This document shows, piece by piece, positions 1 to 9,295 of a DNA stretch of 64,000 bases. The stretch spans positions 310,001 to 374,000 of the forward strand of contig JADJHZ010000001.1 of assembly GCA_016707205.1 (NCBI GenBank), read 5' to 3'. Numbering within the stretch: the first letter of the stretch is position 1; the number at the start of each line of letters is the position of its first letter. This stretch comes from Haliscomenobacter sp. Lineage in GTDB: Bacteria > Bacteroidota > Bacteroidia > Chitinophagales > Saprospiraceae. The notes beneath the pieces are model-generated. The model was not told where the DNA came from. It saw nothing but the letters and a program-made list of their open reading frames with translations, and made no database searches. The position numbers and the translations under genes are program-made.

Positions 1-949
1 GGTTTTCCAGTTCGCCGGAAAAGGTTTGGTTGTTTAACGCGAAATTTCGGATGTGAATGAAGATATCATTTGCCTTCATGTGCCGGTAATTCAGTTCCCC
101 CGGCACGTGAACGGGAATAGGTTCTTTTCTGAAATTATCCAACTGGAAGACCCCGGATCTAAGGTCGAGTTCTTCCACTGCAATCTTCCATCTCGAAGAA
201 TCTCCGGACAATTCTTGCAGTTCTTCTATTGGAATTGGGGAATCCGGAATATAGGACTGCACCCTGAGTTTGGGGTTTCGAAGGGAAATCTCCCGGATCT
301 TTAGCATTTTTTCAGGGAGGTTCATGTCATCTATATCCACCTGCCCGCGATCCAGGTAAATTCCAAAAAAGTTACCCGTTACCGCATCGAATTGGGTAAA
401 CCGGGTTTTCCAAAGAACAAGCCGCTTTAATTTAACCTGAAAATTGCTTTTAGCTTTGCTCCTTTTAGAAACTTCCGGAAAAAGCCGGAGGAGCAGTTCC
501 TCCAGATTGGACACCTTGCTGCCGGGTAGCTTTCTCAAGTTGAACTGAGCGCTTTCCAGGCGAATCTGGTTTACCACCAATCCCTCCCGAAACAAGGTGA
601 TTGGGTTGGGATCGAACCGAACCCAAAGTGCCTTGGCGTACAATAGGGTGTCCCCTCCGCGGTCCTCAATAATCACCTCTTTTAAAGAAAGCCTGCTCAT
701 CCACCCCAGCCGGAACCCGCCGATCTCTACGCGGGTTTCCAGGGTTTTACTTAGGGAGTGGGTCACTTTATCGATGGCCCAATGTTGAAAAACGGGAAAT
801 TGAAGCAGAAGCGAGAGGAAAAAAAGGAAAAGAAAAAGACTGAGAAACACCCGGTGTCCTACAAGGAATATCCATTGCAAGATGGTCCTCCTGTTCCTGG
901 GGGGGACGACGGGTTCCACCGGTTCCGAGTGTTCCTGGTTTTTCTCCAT
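1..949 (-). CDS. TamB-like (DUF490-type) envelope protein, N-terminal part only
   Basis: The minus-strand frame is open from the ATG at 947-949 to the left edge, giving about 316 N-terminal residues of a longer protein. A charged, proline-containing leader (about 1-30) is followed by one hydrophobic helix (about 35-55). Next comes an AsmA/TamB-like segment with VEIGGFRLGWM and EDRGGDTLLYAK, rich in short beta-strand patterns. In Bacteroidota such proteins are usually very long, anchored in the inner membrane, and end in a TamB domain linked to outer-membrane biogenesis or lipid transport. That domain lies outside the window, so the family call rests on the N-terminus alone. The next gene upstream is on the same strand, 215 bases away. 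Confidence 0.7.
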   Translation of the reverse strand, partial: MEKNQEHSEPVEPVVPPRNRRTILQWIFLVGHRVFLSLFLFLFFLSLLLQFPVFQHWAIDKVTHSLSKTLETRVEIGGFRLGWMSRLSLKEVIIEDRGGDTLLYAKALWVRFDPNPITLFREGLVVNQIRLESAQFNLRKLPGSKVSNLEELLLRLFPEVSKRSKAKSNFQVKLKRLVLWKTRFTQFDAVTGNFFGIYLDRGQVDIDDMNLPEKMLKIREISLRNPKLRVQSYIPDSPIPIEELQELSGDSSRWKIAVEELDLRSGVFQLDNFRKEPIPVHVPGELNYRHMKANDIFIHIRNFALNNQTFSGELEN

Positions 950-1164
950 ATTAATTACAACAACGCAAGTCCGGGAAATCGTTTAACCGGCCGTAGCTTT
1001 AACAGCTTTTTAGGAATTCCGGTAAAATTACCGGAATTGCCCGAAATCCGGAACCTTAATGGAGAATAGTGCAAATCCGGACGCAAACGCTAGGAAGAAA
1101 AGAGGGGAAGCGATCCCTGTCGCGCAAAATCTTCTTACGGACAGCCTCCCTCTTGGTCTATTCC

Positions 1165-2127
1165 TTACCTTCCTCCGGATAGCCTATCCTGAAGGTCTTT
1201 CAGTTCTTGCCAGCGGCCTTCAGCTGCAAGGGCAGCTTGTTGAGGCCAAGTTCCTGGGTCGGCAAGACGGAAGCTTTCGCCTGCCTCGCCGAGAATTGCC
1301 TTGAGGCGGTCCACTGAGCTGGCGGAAAGATCTGCCCAGGTGCTGATTCCTGCGTTTTTCAACAGTTCCTCGATTTTAGGTCCAATGCCTTCGACGATTT
1401 TGAGGTCTTCCGGGTTATTGGAAAACCCAAGGATTTTCAACGCCATTTGTTCGATTTTGGACGGACTGTCCATATCGCCCTGGTCTTCTCTTCCGGCGTC
1501 CAGGAATTTTTGCAGTTCCACCAGTTCTTCCCACCGGTTCTGGAAAGCGAGTTTGCCCTGCTGTGGCCAGGAGGTTGGGTTCATCATTTTATAGGCAGAG
1601 CCTGCGTTTGCCAGAATTTCGGCAAGGGATTCCGGCGTAGATTCGGCCATTTTTTGCCAATCGGAAATACCTGCTTCTTTGAGGACTTGCTCCACTTTGG
1701 GGCCAACGCCTTCAATGATCTGCAGGTTGTCTTGCTGGAATAAAATGCTATAATTCAACCCCGGCGCCGCCTTGGCAAATCCGATTGATGCCCCCCTGGA
1801 AGATTCCATTGGATGAACCGCCTGTTCCAGTTTAGCCCGCAGCACCATAGAATCCGCTTCGCAATTGCGCAGGGAGGCTTTTGCCCGGTCGAGCTCTTTG
1901 AGTGATTCTTCGTGCTCATATTTCAAGGCCACGTGGTCCTTTTCAATAGCTGTCCAGTGATCGTGGTTCTTTTTGTTTTCTTCCTCCAGCTCCTTGATCC
2001 GTTTAACCAGGCCGCTGCGCAACAGCCAGCCTAAAAGAAGCCCGAGCAAGAAAGGAATGATGGAGGCCAGCAGCAAAAGCCCCCAGCAATTCAGTGGTAT
2101 ATGAAGGAATAAGGTATATGCGAACAT
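1165..2127 (-). CDS. membrane-anchored coiled-coil protein with two helix-hairpin-helix repeats
   Basis: This 320-residue protein has a transmembrane helix at about 12-36, a charged coiled coil at about 40-105 and two copies of a 75-residue module. The modules begin NLQIIEGVGPKVEQVLKEAG (134-153) and DLKIVEGIGPKIEELLKNAG (241-260), and each ends in a WPQQ...RW.EL..LQ pattern. GxGPK hairpins of this kind (DUF4332/RPL21-like HhH) often bind DNA or other proteins, but here the module is tethered to a membrane, so a nucleic-acid role is not assured. It lies 24 bases downstream of an OmpA-domain gene on the same strand and is probably co-transcribed with it. The domain layout is clear; the function is unknown. 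Confidence 0.85.
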   Translation of the reverse strand: MFAYTLFLHIPLNCWGLLLLASIIPFLLGLLLGWLLRSGLVKRIKELEEENKKNHDHWTAIEKDHVALKYEHEESLKELDRAKASLRNCEADSMVLRAKLEQAVHPMESSRGASIGFAKAAPGLNYSILFQQDNLQIIEGVGPKVEQVLKEAGISDWQKMAESTPESLAEILANAGSAYKMMNPTSWPQQGKLAFQNRWEELVELQKFLDAGREDQGDMDSPSKIEQMALKILGFSNNPEDLKIVEGIGPKIEELLKNAGISTWADLSASSVDRLKAILGEAGESFRLADPGTWPQQAALAAEGRWQELKDLQDRLSGGR

Positions 2128-2151
2128 AGTCGGTCAATTTTAAGGTGAAAA

Positions 2152-3003
2152 TTATTGTTTTTTGATCAGCCGGACTTCCACCCGGCGGTTATCATGCCGG
2201 CCTTCTTCCGTAGCGTTAGATGCGACAGGTTGGCTTTCTCCCTTGGACTCTGTGGTGATCAGCGACGCCTTCACGCCGCTGCGGACCAGGATCTGTTTGA
2301 TCTGCTGGGCCCGCTTGTCGCCAAAGGATAAATTGGCCGCATCGTCCCCAACATTGTCCGTATGCCCGGTCAGTTTAACGAGTTCTTCGGTTTGGTTAAC
2401 CCGTTTTGCCAGCTTTGCCAGATAGGCATCCACTTCGGGGTCGTAATCTTTTTCCGTTGAATTAAACGGGAATCGGATAATAATCCGGTCGTCTAGTTCC
2501 TCAACCGTTTCGGCAACTTTCTTCTCAATGGCAATCCAATTGAAAAGAGCGGCTTCAAAATAATTTTCCCGGACCCCGGCAGTTTCGTCCTTCAATCGGC
2601 TCCTCAAGCTAATCCGGTCAGGCGGGATGTCGCTGAAAAACTTGTCCCGGATCTTAGCCGCCCGGGCCAGGCCCATCGTTTCGACGTCGGCAGGAGCCGA
2701 TTCTTCTTCAAAATACAGCCCGGTAATTTCCAGCTTATTGTCGGCAGCCGTACCGGCTTTGATGGAAGCCAGCAGGGAATCGAAGCCAGGGCCCTGGAAA
2801 GGCTCGGCATTGGACCAGCGGAAACTCAAAGGGAAGGCGTTCACGGGTTCCCCTTGGGAAGTGTCCGTTACGAGACCAGCCTCTTCCCCAGCTATGGATA
2901 TACCGCATGTCTTGCAAATGTCCCTCGAACAAAATTGCATCAGCAACAGGGTATATACCAACCAGCCCAGCAGCAATAGGATGATACGTGTTGTGGTTGA
3001 CAT
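2152..3003 (-). CDS. OmpA-family peptidoglycan-binding protein with an N-terminal membrane anchor
   Basis: The 283-residue protein starts with a transmembrane helix (about 6-24) followed by a short cysteine cluster (Cys25, Cys30, Cys33). The C-terminal part (about 170-283) is an OmpA-like domain with GHTDNVGDDAANLSFGDKRA at 213-232 and NRRVEV near 272, the signature that binds diaminopimelate in peptidoglycan. Residues about 55-165 look like a degenerate second OmpA-like fold (LEITG..., LARAAKIRD), which is inference from pattern only. No beta-barrel precedes the domain, so it probably links the membrane to the cell wall. It is the first gene of a pair with the coiled-coil/HhH gene downstream. 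Confidence 0.85.
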   Translation of the reverse strand: MSTTTRIILLLLGWLVYTLLLMQFCSRDICKTCGISIAGEEAGLVTDTSQGEPVNAFPLSFRWSNAEPFQGPGFDSLLASIKAGTAADNKLEITGLYFEEESAPADVETMGLARAAKIRDKFFSDIPPDRISLRSRLKDETAGVRENYFEAALFNWIAIEKKVAETVEELDDRIIIRFPFNSTEKDYDPEVDAYLAKLAKRVNQTEELVKLTGHTDNVGDDAANLSFGDKRAQQIKQILVRSGVKASLITTESKGESQPVASNATEEGRHDNRRVEVRLIKKQ

Positions 3004-3177
3004 AAATCAATTTGTTGGTAAAAGAATACCATTCCCCGGATGGGAATTTCCTTAAAATTAGCGGCAATTTGCCTGAATTCAGAATTTTTTGCGGTTAATT
3101 TTATGTAAATGAATGCGCTAGAAGAAACCCACTAAACTTTTCAACAAAAAAAAGCATTCACATATCGATTCCGTCCA

Positions 3178-3208
3178 TTGCCAGATTGGCTTCCCTTCGC
3201 TATCTTTG
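3178..3208 (+). promoter_or_regulatory. Bacteroidota-type promoter upstream of ffh
   Basis: TTG at 3178-3180 is separated by 20 bases from TATCTTTG at 3201-3208, matching the TTG-N17-23-TAnnTTTG consensus. The start codon of ffh follows 30 bases after the -7 box, which rules out the in-frame start at 3178. Confidence 0.75.
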
Positions 3209-3237
3209 CCGGAATTTTTAATAGACTACCTTTCAAT

Positions 3238-4578
3238 ATGTTTAATTCATTAAGCGATAGGTTAGACAGCGCATTCAAGCTGATGCGCGGAGAAAACAGG
3301 CTGACCGAAATCAACGTCGCCCAATCGATCAAAGAGATCCGCAGAGCCTTGGTTGACGCGGACGTGAACTATAAGATTGCCAAAGAATTTACCGACAAGA
3401 TCAAGGATAAAGCCCTTGGCTCAGAAAATGTCCTGAAATCCATCTCTCCTGGCCAGTTGATGGTCAAGATCGTTCAGGATGAGCTGACTGACCTGATGGG
3501 GGGGCAAGCTGCCGGCATCAACCTCACCGGCAAGCCTTCCGTCATCCTTATTGCGGGGCTGCAGGGGTCGGGTAAAACGACTTTTTCCGGAAAACTCGCG
3601 CTTTGGCTAAAGAGCAAACGCAATAAAAAACCGTTGTTAGTCGCCTGCGACGTTTACCGGCCTGCAGCTATCGAACAGCTTACCGTTCTCGGCGAGCAGA
3701 CCGGAGTATCTGTTTTCAAGGACACCGAAAACAAGAACCCCGTCGAAATTGCCCTGAAAGGTATCCAGTATGCGCAGGCAAACCACCTCGACGTGGTCAT
3801 CATCGACACCGCCGGCCGTTTGGCCATCGATGAAGAGATGATGACGGAAATTGCCAATATCAAAAATGCCGTACTCCCCCAGGAGACCCTTTTTGTAGTG
3901 GATTCCATGACCGGCCAGGATGCGGTCAAAACAGCCGAAGCCTTTAATTCGACCATCAACTTTGACGGCGTGGTGCTGACCAAATTGGATGGCGATACCC
4001 GTGGCGGGGCTGCCCTTTCCATTAAATACACCGTTGGAAAGCCCATCAAGTTTGTCAGTGATGGGGAGAAAATGGACGCGCTCGATATGTTCTACCCCGA
4101 CCGGATGGCCCAGCGTATCCTCGGGATGGGAGATATTGTTTCCTTTGTCGAGCGGGCGCAGGAACAATTCGACGAAAAGGAAGCGCAGCGGCTGGAGAAA
4201 AAGATTCGCAAGAATCAGTTTGATTTCAATGACTTCCTTAGCCAGATAGGCCAGATTCGCAAAATGGGCGATCTGAAAAGCCTGATGAATATGATCCCTG
4301 GTATGGCTAAGATCACCAAGGATATCGATATTGACGACAACGCCTTCAAGCGGGTGGAGTCCTTTATTTTCTCCATGACCCCCTACGAACGCGAAAACCC
4401 CGACGCCTTGAACATGAGCCGCAAAATGCGCATCGCCAAAGGTTCTGGGCGTACTATCCACGACGTCAACATGTTCGTCAAGCAGTTTGAGCAAATGCGC
4501 AAACTCATGCACAAAATGACCAAAATGCCGGGCATGGGAATGGCCCCAGCTGGCCCGGCAGCAAAAAAACGCCGATAG
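3238..4578 (+). CDS. ffh: signal recognition particle protein Ffh
   Basis: Ffh is the GTPase of the signal recognition particle. With 4.5S RNA and FtsY it delivers ribosomes making membrane or exported proteins to the translocon. The 446 residues show the N domain (1-95), a G domain with GLQGSGKTT (107-115), DTAGR (190-194) and TKLDGD (248-253), and a methionine-rich M domain with a basic tail. The frame is open up to 3178, but ATG 3238 begins the family N-terminus (MFNSLSDRL) and lies just after a good promoter. It converges with pyrC. FtsY and the 4.5S RNA gene are not in the window. Confidence 0.97.
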   Translation: MFNSLSDRLDSAFKLMRGENRLTEINVAQSIKEIRRALVDADVNYKIAKEFTDKIKDKALGSENVLKSISPGQLMVKIVQDELTDLMGGQAAGINLTGKPSVILIAGLQGSGKTTFSGKLALWLKSKRNKKPLLVACDVYRPAAIEQLTVLGEQTGVSVFKDTENKNPVEIALKGIQYAQANHLDVVIIDTAGRLAIDEEMMTEIANIKNAVLPQETLFVVDSMTGQDAVKTAEAFNSTINFDGVVLTKLDGDTRGGAALSIKYTVGKPIKFVSDGEKMDALDMFYPDRMAQRILGMGDIVSFVERAQEQFDEKEAQRLEKKIRKNQFDFNDFLSQIGQIRKMGDLKSLMNMIPGMAKITKDIDIDDNAFKRVESFIFSMTPYERENPDALNMSRKMRIAKGSGRTIHDVNMFVKQFEQMRKLMHKMTKMPGMGMAPAGPAAKKRR

Positions 4579-4624
4579 CCTATGCATTCTGACTTGCCCC
4601 GTTTTCTGCCAGATATCGGGAAGG

Positions 4625-5958
4625 TTAGCGTTTAAACAACAACCGTTGACCAGGACCTTCTTCGATCAGATGGTCTTGATAGTATACCAAATTCCCGTTA
4701 ACAAGGGTCCCTTCAATCTTTCCTTTGAACGTATGGTCCAAAAAAGGAGACCATCCGCATTTGTACCGGATGTTTTCCGCCCGAACTGTCCATTCCTTTT
4801 CCGGGTCGAGCAACACGGCGTCGGCCCAGTAGCCTTCTTCGATAAATCCTCTGCCATCGATCTGAAAACACACTGCCGGCGCATGGCTCATTTTCTCCAC
4901 AATTCGTTCCAGGCTGATCGTTCCGGCATGATAAAACCCGAGCATGATATTCAAGGCATGCTGTACGAGGGGCACCCCCGAAGGGGCCTGAAAATACCAT
5001 TGATCTTTTTCCTGAAGGGTATGAGGCGCATGGTCGGTGGCAATGATGTCCAGCCGGTTATCCAGAAGAGCTGGGAATAAAGCGTCGCGATGAGCAGGGC
5101 TTTTGATCGCCGGGTTACACTTGATGAGCGTGCCGAGCTGTTCGTAATCGTCGCTGGAAAACCGGAGGTGGTGAACGCACACTTCCGAAGTGATGCGTTT
5201 CTGCTCCAAAGGAATGTCGTTTCGGAAAAGGGCCAGCTCATCCGCTGTGGAAATATGAAGAATGTGCAACCGGGTACCGTGCTTTTGGGCCAGGTCTACA
5301 GCCAGGGAGGAAGAAATCACACAAGCCTTAGCTGACCGGATCTCCGGGTGGTATTGCACCGGTACGTCCTCCCCGTAACCTGCCAGAAAGGCCGCTTCAT
5401 TGGATTTGATCGTCGCTTCGTCTTCGCAGTGGGTTGCAATCAGTAAAGGGCATCGGGAAAAAAGCGCTTCCAGCGTGTTCGGGTCGTCCACCAGCATATT
5501 CCCTGTGCTCGACCCCATAAACGCTTTGATCCCGCAAACCGTTCGGCTATCCGTCCGCAGCACTTCCTCCAGGTTGTCGTTGGCAGCCCCATAAAGAAGG
5601 AATAGTTGGCCAAAGACCGCTGGGAGGCGATGGCGTACTTTTCTTCCAGCAATGCCTGGGTTATGGCCGGCGGTTTGGTGTTGGGCATCTCCATATAAGA
5701 AGTTACGCCCCCAGCAACTGCAGCCCGGGATTCCGAAAAAATATCCGCTTTATGCGTTAGACCGGGTTCGCGGAAATGTACCTGATCGTCGATGATTCCC
5801 GGCAGCAAAAATAAGCCGTTGCCTGGAAGTTCCCGCACGCCCTCCGCTTCGAGTATCCCCCCTACCCTTTCAAACCGCCCGTCGCGAATCAATACATCCC
5901 CTTCGATGATCCGGCCTCTGTTCACTACCCGGACATCTTTTACCAGTATATTTCCCAT
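4625..5958 (-). CDS. pyrC: dihydroorotase (one-base frameshift)
   Basis: Dihydroorotase closes carbamoyl-aspartate to dihydroorotate in pyrimidine synthesis. The gene reads as two overlapping frames. The N-terminal part ends after ANYSFFMG, and the rest resumes as AANDNLEEVLRTDSRTVCG if one C is added to the CCCC at 5587-5590 on the plus strand. The corrected length is 444 residues. Visible motifs are DDQVHFREPG (the first metal His of the usual HxH is Gln, as I recall for Bacteroidota enzymes), LIATHCEDE and ATDHAPH. The gene is divergent from purK. A residual sequencing error is far more likely than loss of the gene. Confidence 0.92.
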
Positions 5959-5990
5959 TGCGCTCGTTTATACGATGAAAAAATGACAGA

Positions 5991-6024
5991 TTGGATCGTA
6001 ATCAGGTCCAAATCCCTAGCTTTG
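5991..6024 (+). promoter_or_regulatory. Bacteroidota-type promoter upstream of purK
   Basis: TTG at 5991-5993, a 23-base spacer and TAGCTTTG at 6017-6024 fit the lineage consensus. A GTG at 6029 lies only five bases after the -7 box, so the ATG at 6050 is the better start for purK. Confidence 0.65.
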
Positions 6025-6049
6025 CCAAGTGAAGATACAACGCGCCCCT

Positions 6050-7210
6050 ATGATCAACAATAAAGAAATCACCACCTGCAATTTAGGTATTCTTGGCGGA
6101 GGCCAGCTTGGGAAAATGCTAGCACTAGCTGCTGGAAACTGGCACCTTCCCGTACATATCCTCGACGAATCGGCAGATTATCCGGCAGGTCCTTTTGCCG
6201 CTTCGTTCACTGCGGGGTATTTCAACCGCTACGAAGACGTTTACGCGTTTGGAAAAACGGTAGACCTGCTTACCATCGAGATCGAACACGTTCACACCGG
6301 CGCCTTGAAGCAATTGCAGGCCGAAGGGTTGACCATCCATCCAGACCCTTCTATCCTGGAGATTATTAAAGATAAAGGCCTCCAAAAAAAATTCTACCAC
6401 GATCGGGGGATTCCCACGGCGCCTTTCCAACTGTTCGATTCGGAGCAATCCATTCTCGACGCGCTTGGCGCCGGAACGCTTGCCTTTCCTTTTGTCCAGA
6501 AAACCCGGACCGCAGGGTATGACGGCCGGGGGGTGTCCATCATCCGAAGAGAAGAAGACCTGCAAAAACTGTTGCCTGGCGCTTCTGTTATTGAAGCCCT
6601 CGCCCCAATAGAAAAGGAGCTCGCCGTAATCGTTGCCCGGAACGAACGCGGCGAGATAGCCGCGTATCCAACGGTAGAAATGGATTTCAATCCGGAAGCC
6701 AATCTGGTGGAATTCCTCGTTTGCCCTTCGCGGATCGATCCTGGTACGGAACAAAGAGCGGTAGCTCTGGCTATTGAAGTAATGAAAGCGTATGGCTTGT
6801 GCGGGCTCCTGGCGGTTGAATTATTTCTCACCGGCACCGGCGACCTTCTGGTGAACGAAGTGGCGCCCCGGACGCACAACAGCGGGCATCATACCCTGGA
6901 CAGTTGTGAAACCTCTCAATTTGAACAACACCTGCGCGCCATCCTCAATCTTCCGCTTGGCAGCACCCGGTTGCACACCCCCGCTGTAATGGTCAATCTG
7001 CTTGGCGCCGAAGGCTTCCAGGGCCCCGTTCATTACCAGGGGCTGGAAGAATGCCTTGCCCTACCGGGCGTTCATCTTCACTTGTACGGGAAAGCCATCA
7101 CGAAACCGTACCGCAAAATGGGGCATGCGACAGTGGTCCATCCGGATATTGCCCAAGCTGCGGCATTAGCCCGAAGCGTTCAACAGACCTTGCGGATCGA
7201 AAGCAGGTAG
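6050..7210 (+). CDS. purK: 5-(carboxyamino)imidazole ribonucleotide synthase
   Basis: PurK is an ATP-grasp enzyme that carboxylates aminoimidazole ribonucleotide using ATP and bicarbonate; PurE then rearranges the product. The 386-residue protein has the Rossmann-like start LGILGGGQLGKML, KTRTAGYDGRGV in the ATP-grasp core and NEVAPRTHNSGHHT near the active site. The frame also allows a GTG start at 6029, rejected because of the promoter position. Its partner purE is about 20 kb away at 26895, so the usual purEK pairing is broken. The stop codon abuts the stop codon of the convergent peptidase gene with no gap. Confidence 0.96.
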   Translation: MINNKEITTCNLGILGGGQLGKMLALAAGNWHLPVHILDESADYPAGPFAASFTAGYFNRYEDVYAFGKTVDLLTIEIEHVHTGALKQLQAEGLTIHPDPSILEIIKDKGLQKKFYHDRGIPTAPFQLFDSEQSILDALGAGTLAFPFVQKTRTAGYDGRGVSIIRREEDLQKLLPGASVIEALAPIEKELAVIVARNERGEIAAYPTVEMDFNPEANLVEFLVCPSRIDPGTEQRAVALAIEVMKAYGLCGLLAVELFLTGTGDLLVNEVAPRTHNSGHHTLDSCETSQFEQHLRAILNLPLGSTRLHTPAVMVNLLGAEGFQGPVHYQGLEECLALPGVHLHLYGKAITKPYRKMGHATVVHPDIAQAAALARSVQQTLRIESR

Positions 7211-9226
7211 TCAGTCGCGGGAAAATTCGATCACCCAGCCTGTTTTCCGAGCCTGGGCCTTAGAATAGGAGACCTCGTCTTTCAGTTTGCCTGATGGGTC
7301 TTTAATCCGAATCGTACCGCCTGTATTGGCTAGTTTAGCTTTAGACAAAACCAGCGTTTTGAATTGTCCAGCTTCGACCCATTCCGCAGCCAAAGCGTCG
7401 CTCCTTTCTTTATCATCTTCGATCGTCCATTTTTCCAGATTCAACGCAGCGGTCCCGGAATTCAAAATGGTAACGGTTTCTTTGCCCACATCAGAACCCG
7501 TCGGGTTCACCAGGGCAGCCACAATGGCTACTTCTGGCTCTTGTTCAGGTTCCTCCGGTTTGCCAGCCGCCGCTTTGACGGCGGCTAAAGCGTCTGCTTT
7601 ACCAAATCCAAACCACGGGCTCCAGGTCCCATCCGGAAAACCGGCAGGCTTAAAAGCCCCGTCATTCAGGGGGCTTGCCGGAGAAATATCCCAGGAGGGG
7701 TGGTTGGCCAACCGAGGATATGGCTTGAAATTCAAGTCTTTAGACGCCGTACGTTGAAGCGTTTTAACCACCTCCAGAGCGGATAACGCCGGATTGGCGG
7801 AGATAACCAGTGCGGTGATTCCGGCAACCAAAGGAGTAGCGCTGGAGGTGCCTCCAAAATAACCCGTGGTGGAATTATTCCCGGACGTAGTCGTAATCGA
7901 CAACCCGGGAACGTCCATAAACCAATACGTATGGACATTGTTGGAGGGGGCGGTAATGCCTATGCCCGGGCCGTAGTTGGAGTAATGACTGCGCTGCCCG
8001 TTGCTGGCCAGGGCCGCCACAAACACGACGCCCTCAATGCCCACCAGATTATTGGAAAAGACGGTGGACGTTCGCACTGCCCCCGTGTCGGGGTTATAAT
8101 CGTAGGGGATCGGGACGGTACTGTTGTACTTGATCGGACAATTTTCATTGCCAGCCGCGAAGAGAAAAACGATACCTTTCGACCTTCGCCCCCCATTTTT
8201 TGCGAGCCGGGTGATTGTACTGATAACAGCAGAAGACCAGAACGACCGCGGGCTTACGCCCCATGAGTTCGATAAAACATCTATTTTGTCCCCAATGCGG
8301 TTGAGTGCTTCCAGGAATTTGGAATCGGAAATCAACAAATAAGGCCCATCCGATTCCCATTTTATTGGAAATAATTTACATCCGGGAGCGGCTCCTACCG
8401 TCATCACCCCATCCGCTTCTGCAGCGGAAACTCCTGCGCAGCTGGTACCATGGTTGCTTCCTGCCTGGTACATTTTCTGGGGGTTGGCGCCAATCCACAG
8501 CGTAGAGCCTTCAAAATATCCCCAGCCGGCAAATTTTCCGGGGCCGTTAAAATCCCTGTGCGAAAGGTCGCACCCATCGTCAGTGATACCGATGACGACA
8601 TCGGCGCTTCCAAAATTCCCCAAATAATTCCAGGCATCTTCGCAATTGGAGGAAGCCTTCGAATCCACTTCCGGGTGTGAATAGCGGCGGTGCAAATGCC
8701 ATTGCCGCAGATAAAAAGGATCGGAAGGAATGGAGATCCCATACTTTTTTACCCGAAAATTCAGATCCATATCTGCCGTCTCTACCGTCTCTTTCTCGTC
8801 TTCGGTCAGTTTGACCACCAGTTTGACGGGGTTTATCCCCGTTTCATCCGTCAATTGGACCAGAAAATTCAAAGGGTCATATTTTTCCAAAATCCGCAGA
8901 TGGTACCTTCCCAAAAGGGCATTAATGCGTTCCATGCCCGCATTCTCCTTAAAGGTGATCAGTACCCGGTCGGTAAGGAGCACTTCCTCTCCTGATTCCG
9001 GATCGAAATACAAGTGATGCGCAACCGATGTTTCCCGGGCCTTGGACATAGCCTGATCCAGTTCGGGTGCAGCTACTTTAATAATACTCGACCGGGACGA
9101 AACTTTCTCACCTCCCGCAATTCCCAGGTCTTTAAGTTCCCCCGGGAGACGGCGAATGACGAATTTGGTGGGCGATTTTTCGAGGGCAATCTTTTGCCCT
9201 GCGCGATAGGTATAGACAGGAGTCAT
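7211..9226 (-). CDS. subtilisin-like (S8) peptidase with C-terminal lamin-tail-like domain, no signal peptide
   Basis: This is a 671-residue serine peptidase. The N-terminal 160 residues resemble a subtilase prodomain. The catalytic triad is Asp216 (GITDDGCDLSH), His259 (SNHGTSCAG) and Ser461 (GGTSSATPLVAG). A Pro/Glu-rich linker (EEPEQEPE) leads to a 90-residue beta-rich C-terminal domain (NPTGSDVGKETVTILNSG...LNLEKWTIED), which looks like a lamin-tail domain. The N-terminus (MTPVYTYRAGQK) has no hydrophobic segment, so either the protein is cytoplasmic or it leaves by a route not visible here. It converges on purK. The triad is certain; the lamin-tail call is moderate. Confidence 0.9.
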   Translation of the reverse strand: MTPVYTYRAGQKIALEKSPTKFVIRRLPGELKDLGIAGGEKVSSRSSIIKVAAPELDQAMSKARETSVAHHLYFDPESGEEVLLTDRVLITFKENAGMERINALLGRYHLRILEKYDPLNFLVQLTDETGINPVKLVVKLTEDEKETVETADMDLNFRVKKYGISIPSDPFYLRQWHLHRRYSHPEVDSKASSNCEDAWNYLGNFGSADVVIGITDDGCDLSHRDFNGPGKFAGWGYFEGSTLWIGANPQKMYQAGSNHGTSCAGVSAAEADGVMTVGAAPGCKLFPIKWESDGPYLLISDSKFLEALNRIGDKIDVLSNSWGVSPRSFWSSAVISTITRLAKNGGRRSKGIVFLFAAGNENCPIKYNSTVPIPYDYNPDTGAVRTSTVFSNNLVGIEGVVFVAALASNGQRSHYSNYGPGIGITAPSNNVHTYWFMDVPGLSITTTSGNNSTTGYFGGTSSATPLVAGITALVISANPALSALEVVKTLQRTASKDLNFKPYPRLANHPSWDISPASPLNDGAFKPAGFPDGTWSPWFGFGKADALAAVKAAAGKPEEPEQEPEVAIVAALVNPTGSDVGKETVTILNSGTAALNLEKWTIEDDKERSDALAAEWVEAGQFKTLVLSKAKLANTGGTIRIKDPSGKLKDEVSYSKAQARKTGWVIEFSRD

Positions 9227-9295
9227 TGGGATATGGGTTTATGGTTAGCTGGAAGCAGAGGATATATGATCGTATATCCTCTGCTGTTTTGAATT

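Noticed and set aside
3637..4587. Long minus-strand ORF (316 codons) antisense to ffh
   Set aside because: It lies wholly within ffh, has a His/Phe-rich composition typical of a reverse-strand shadow, and shows no family motif.
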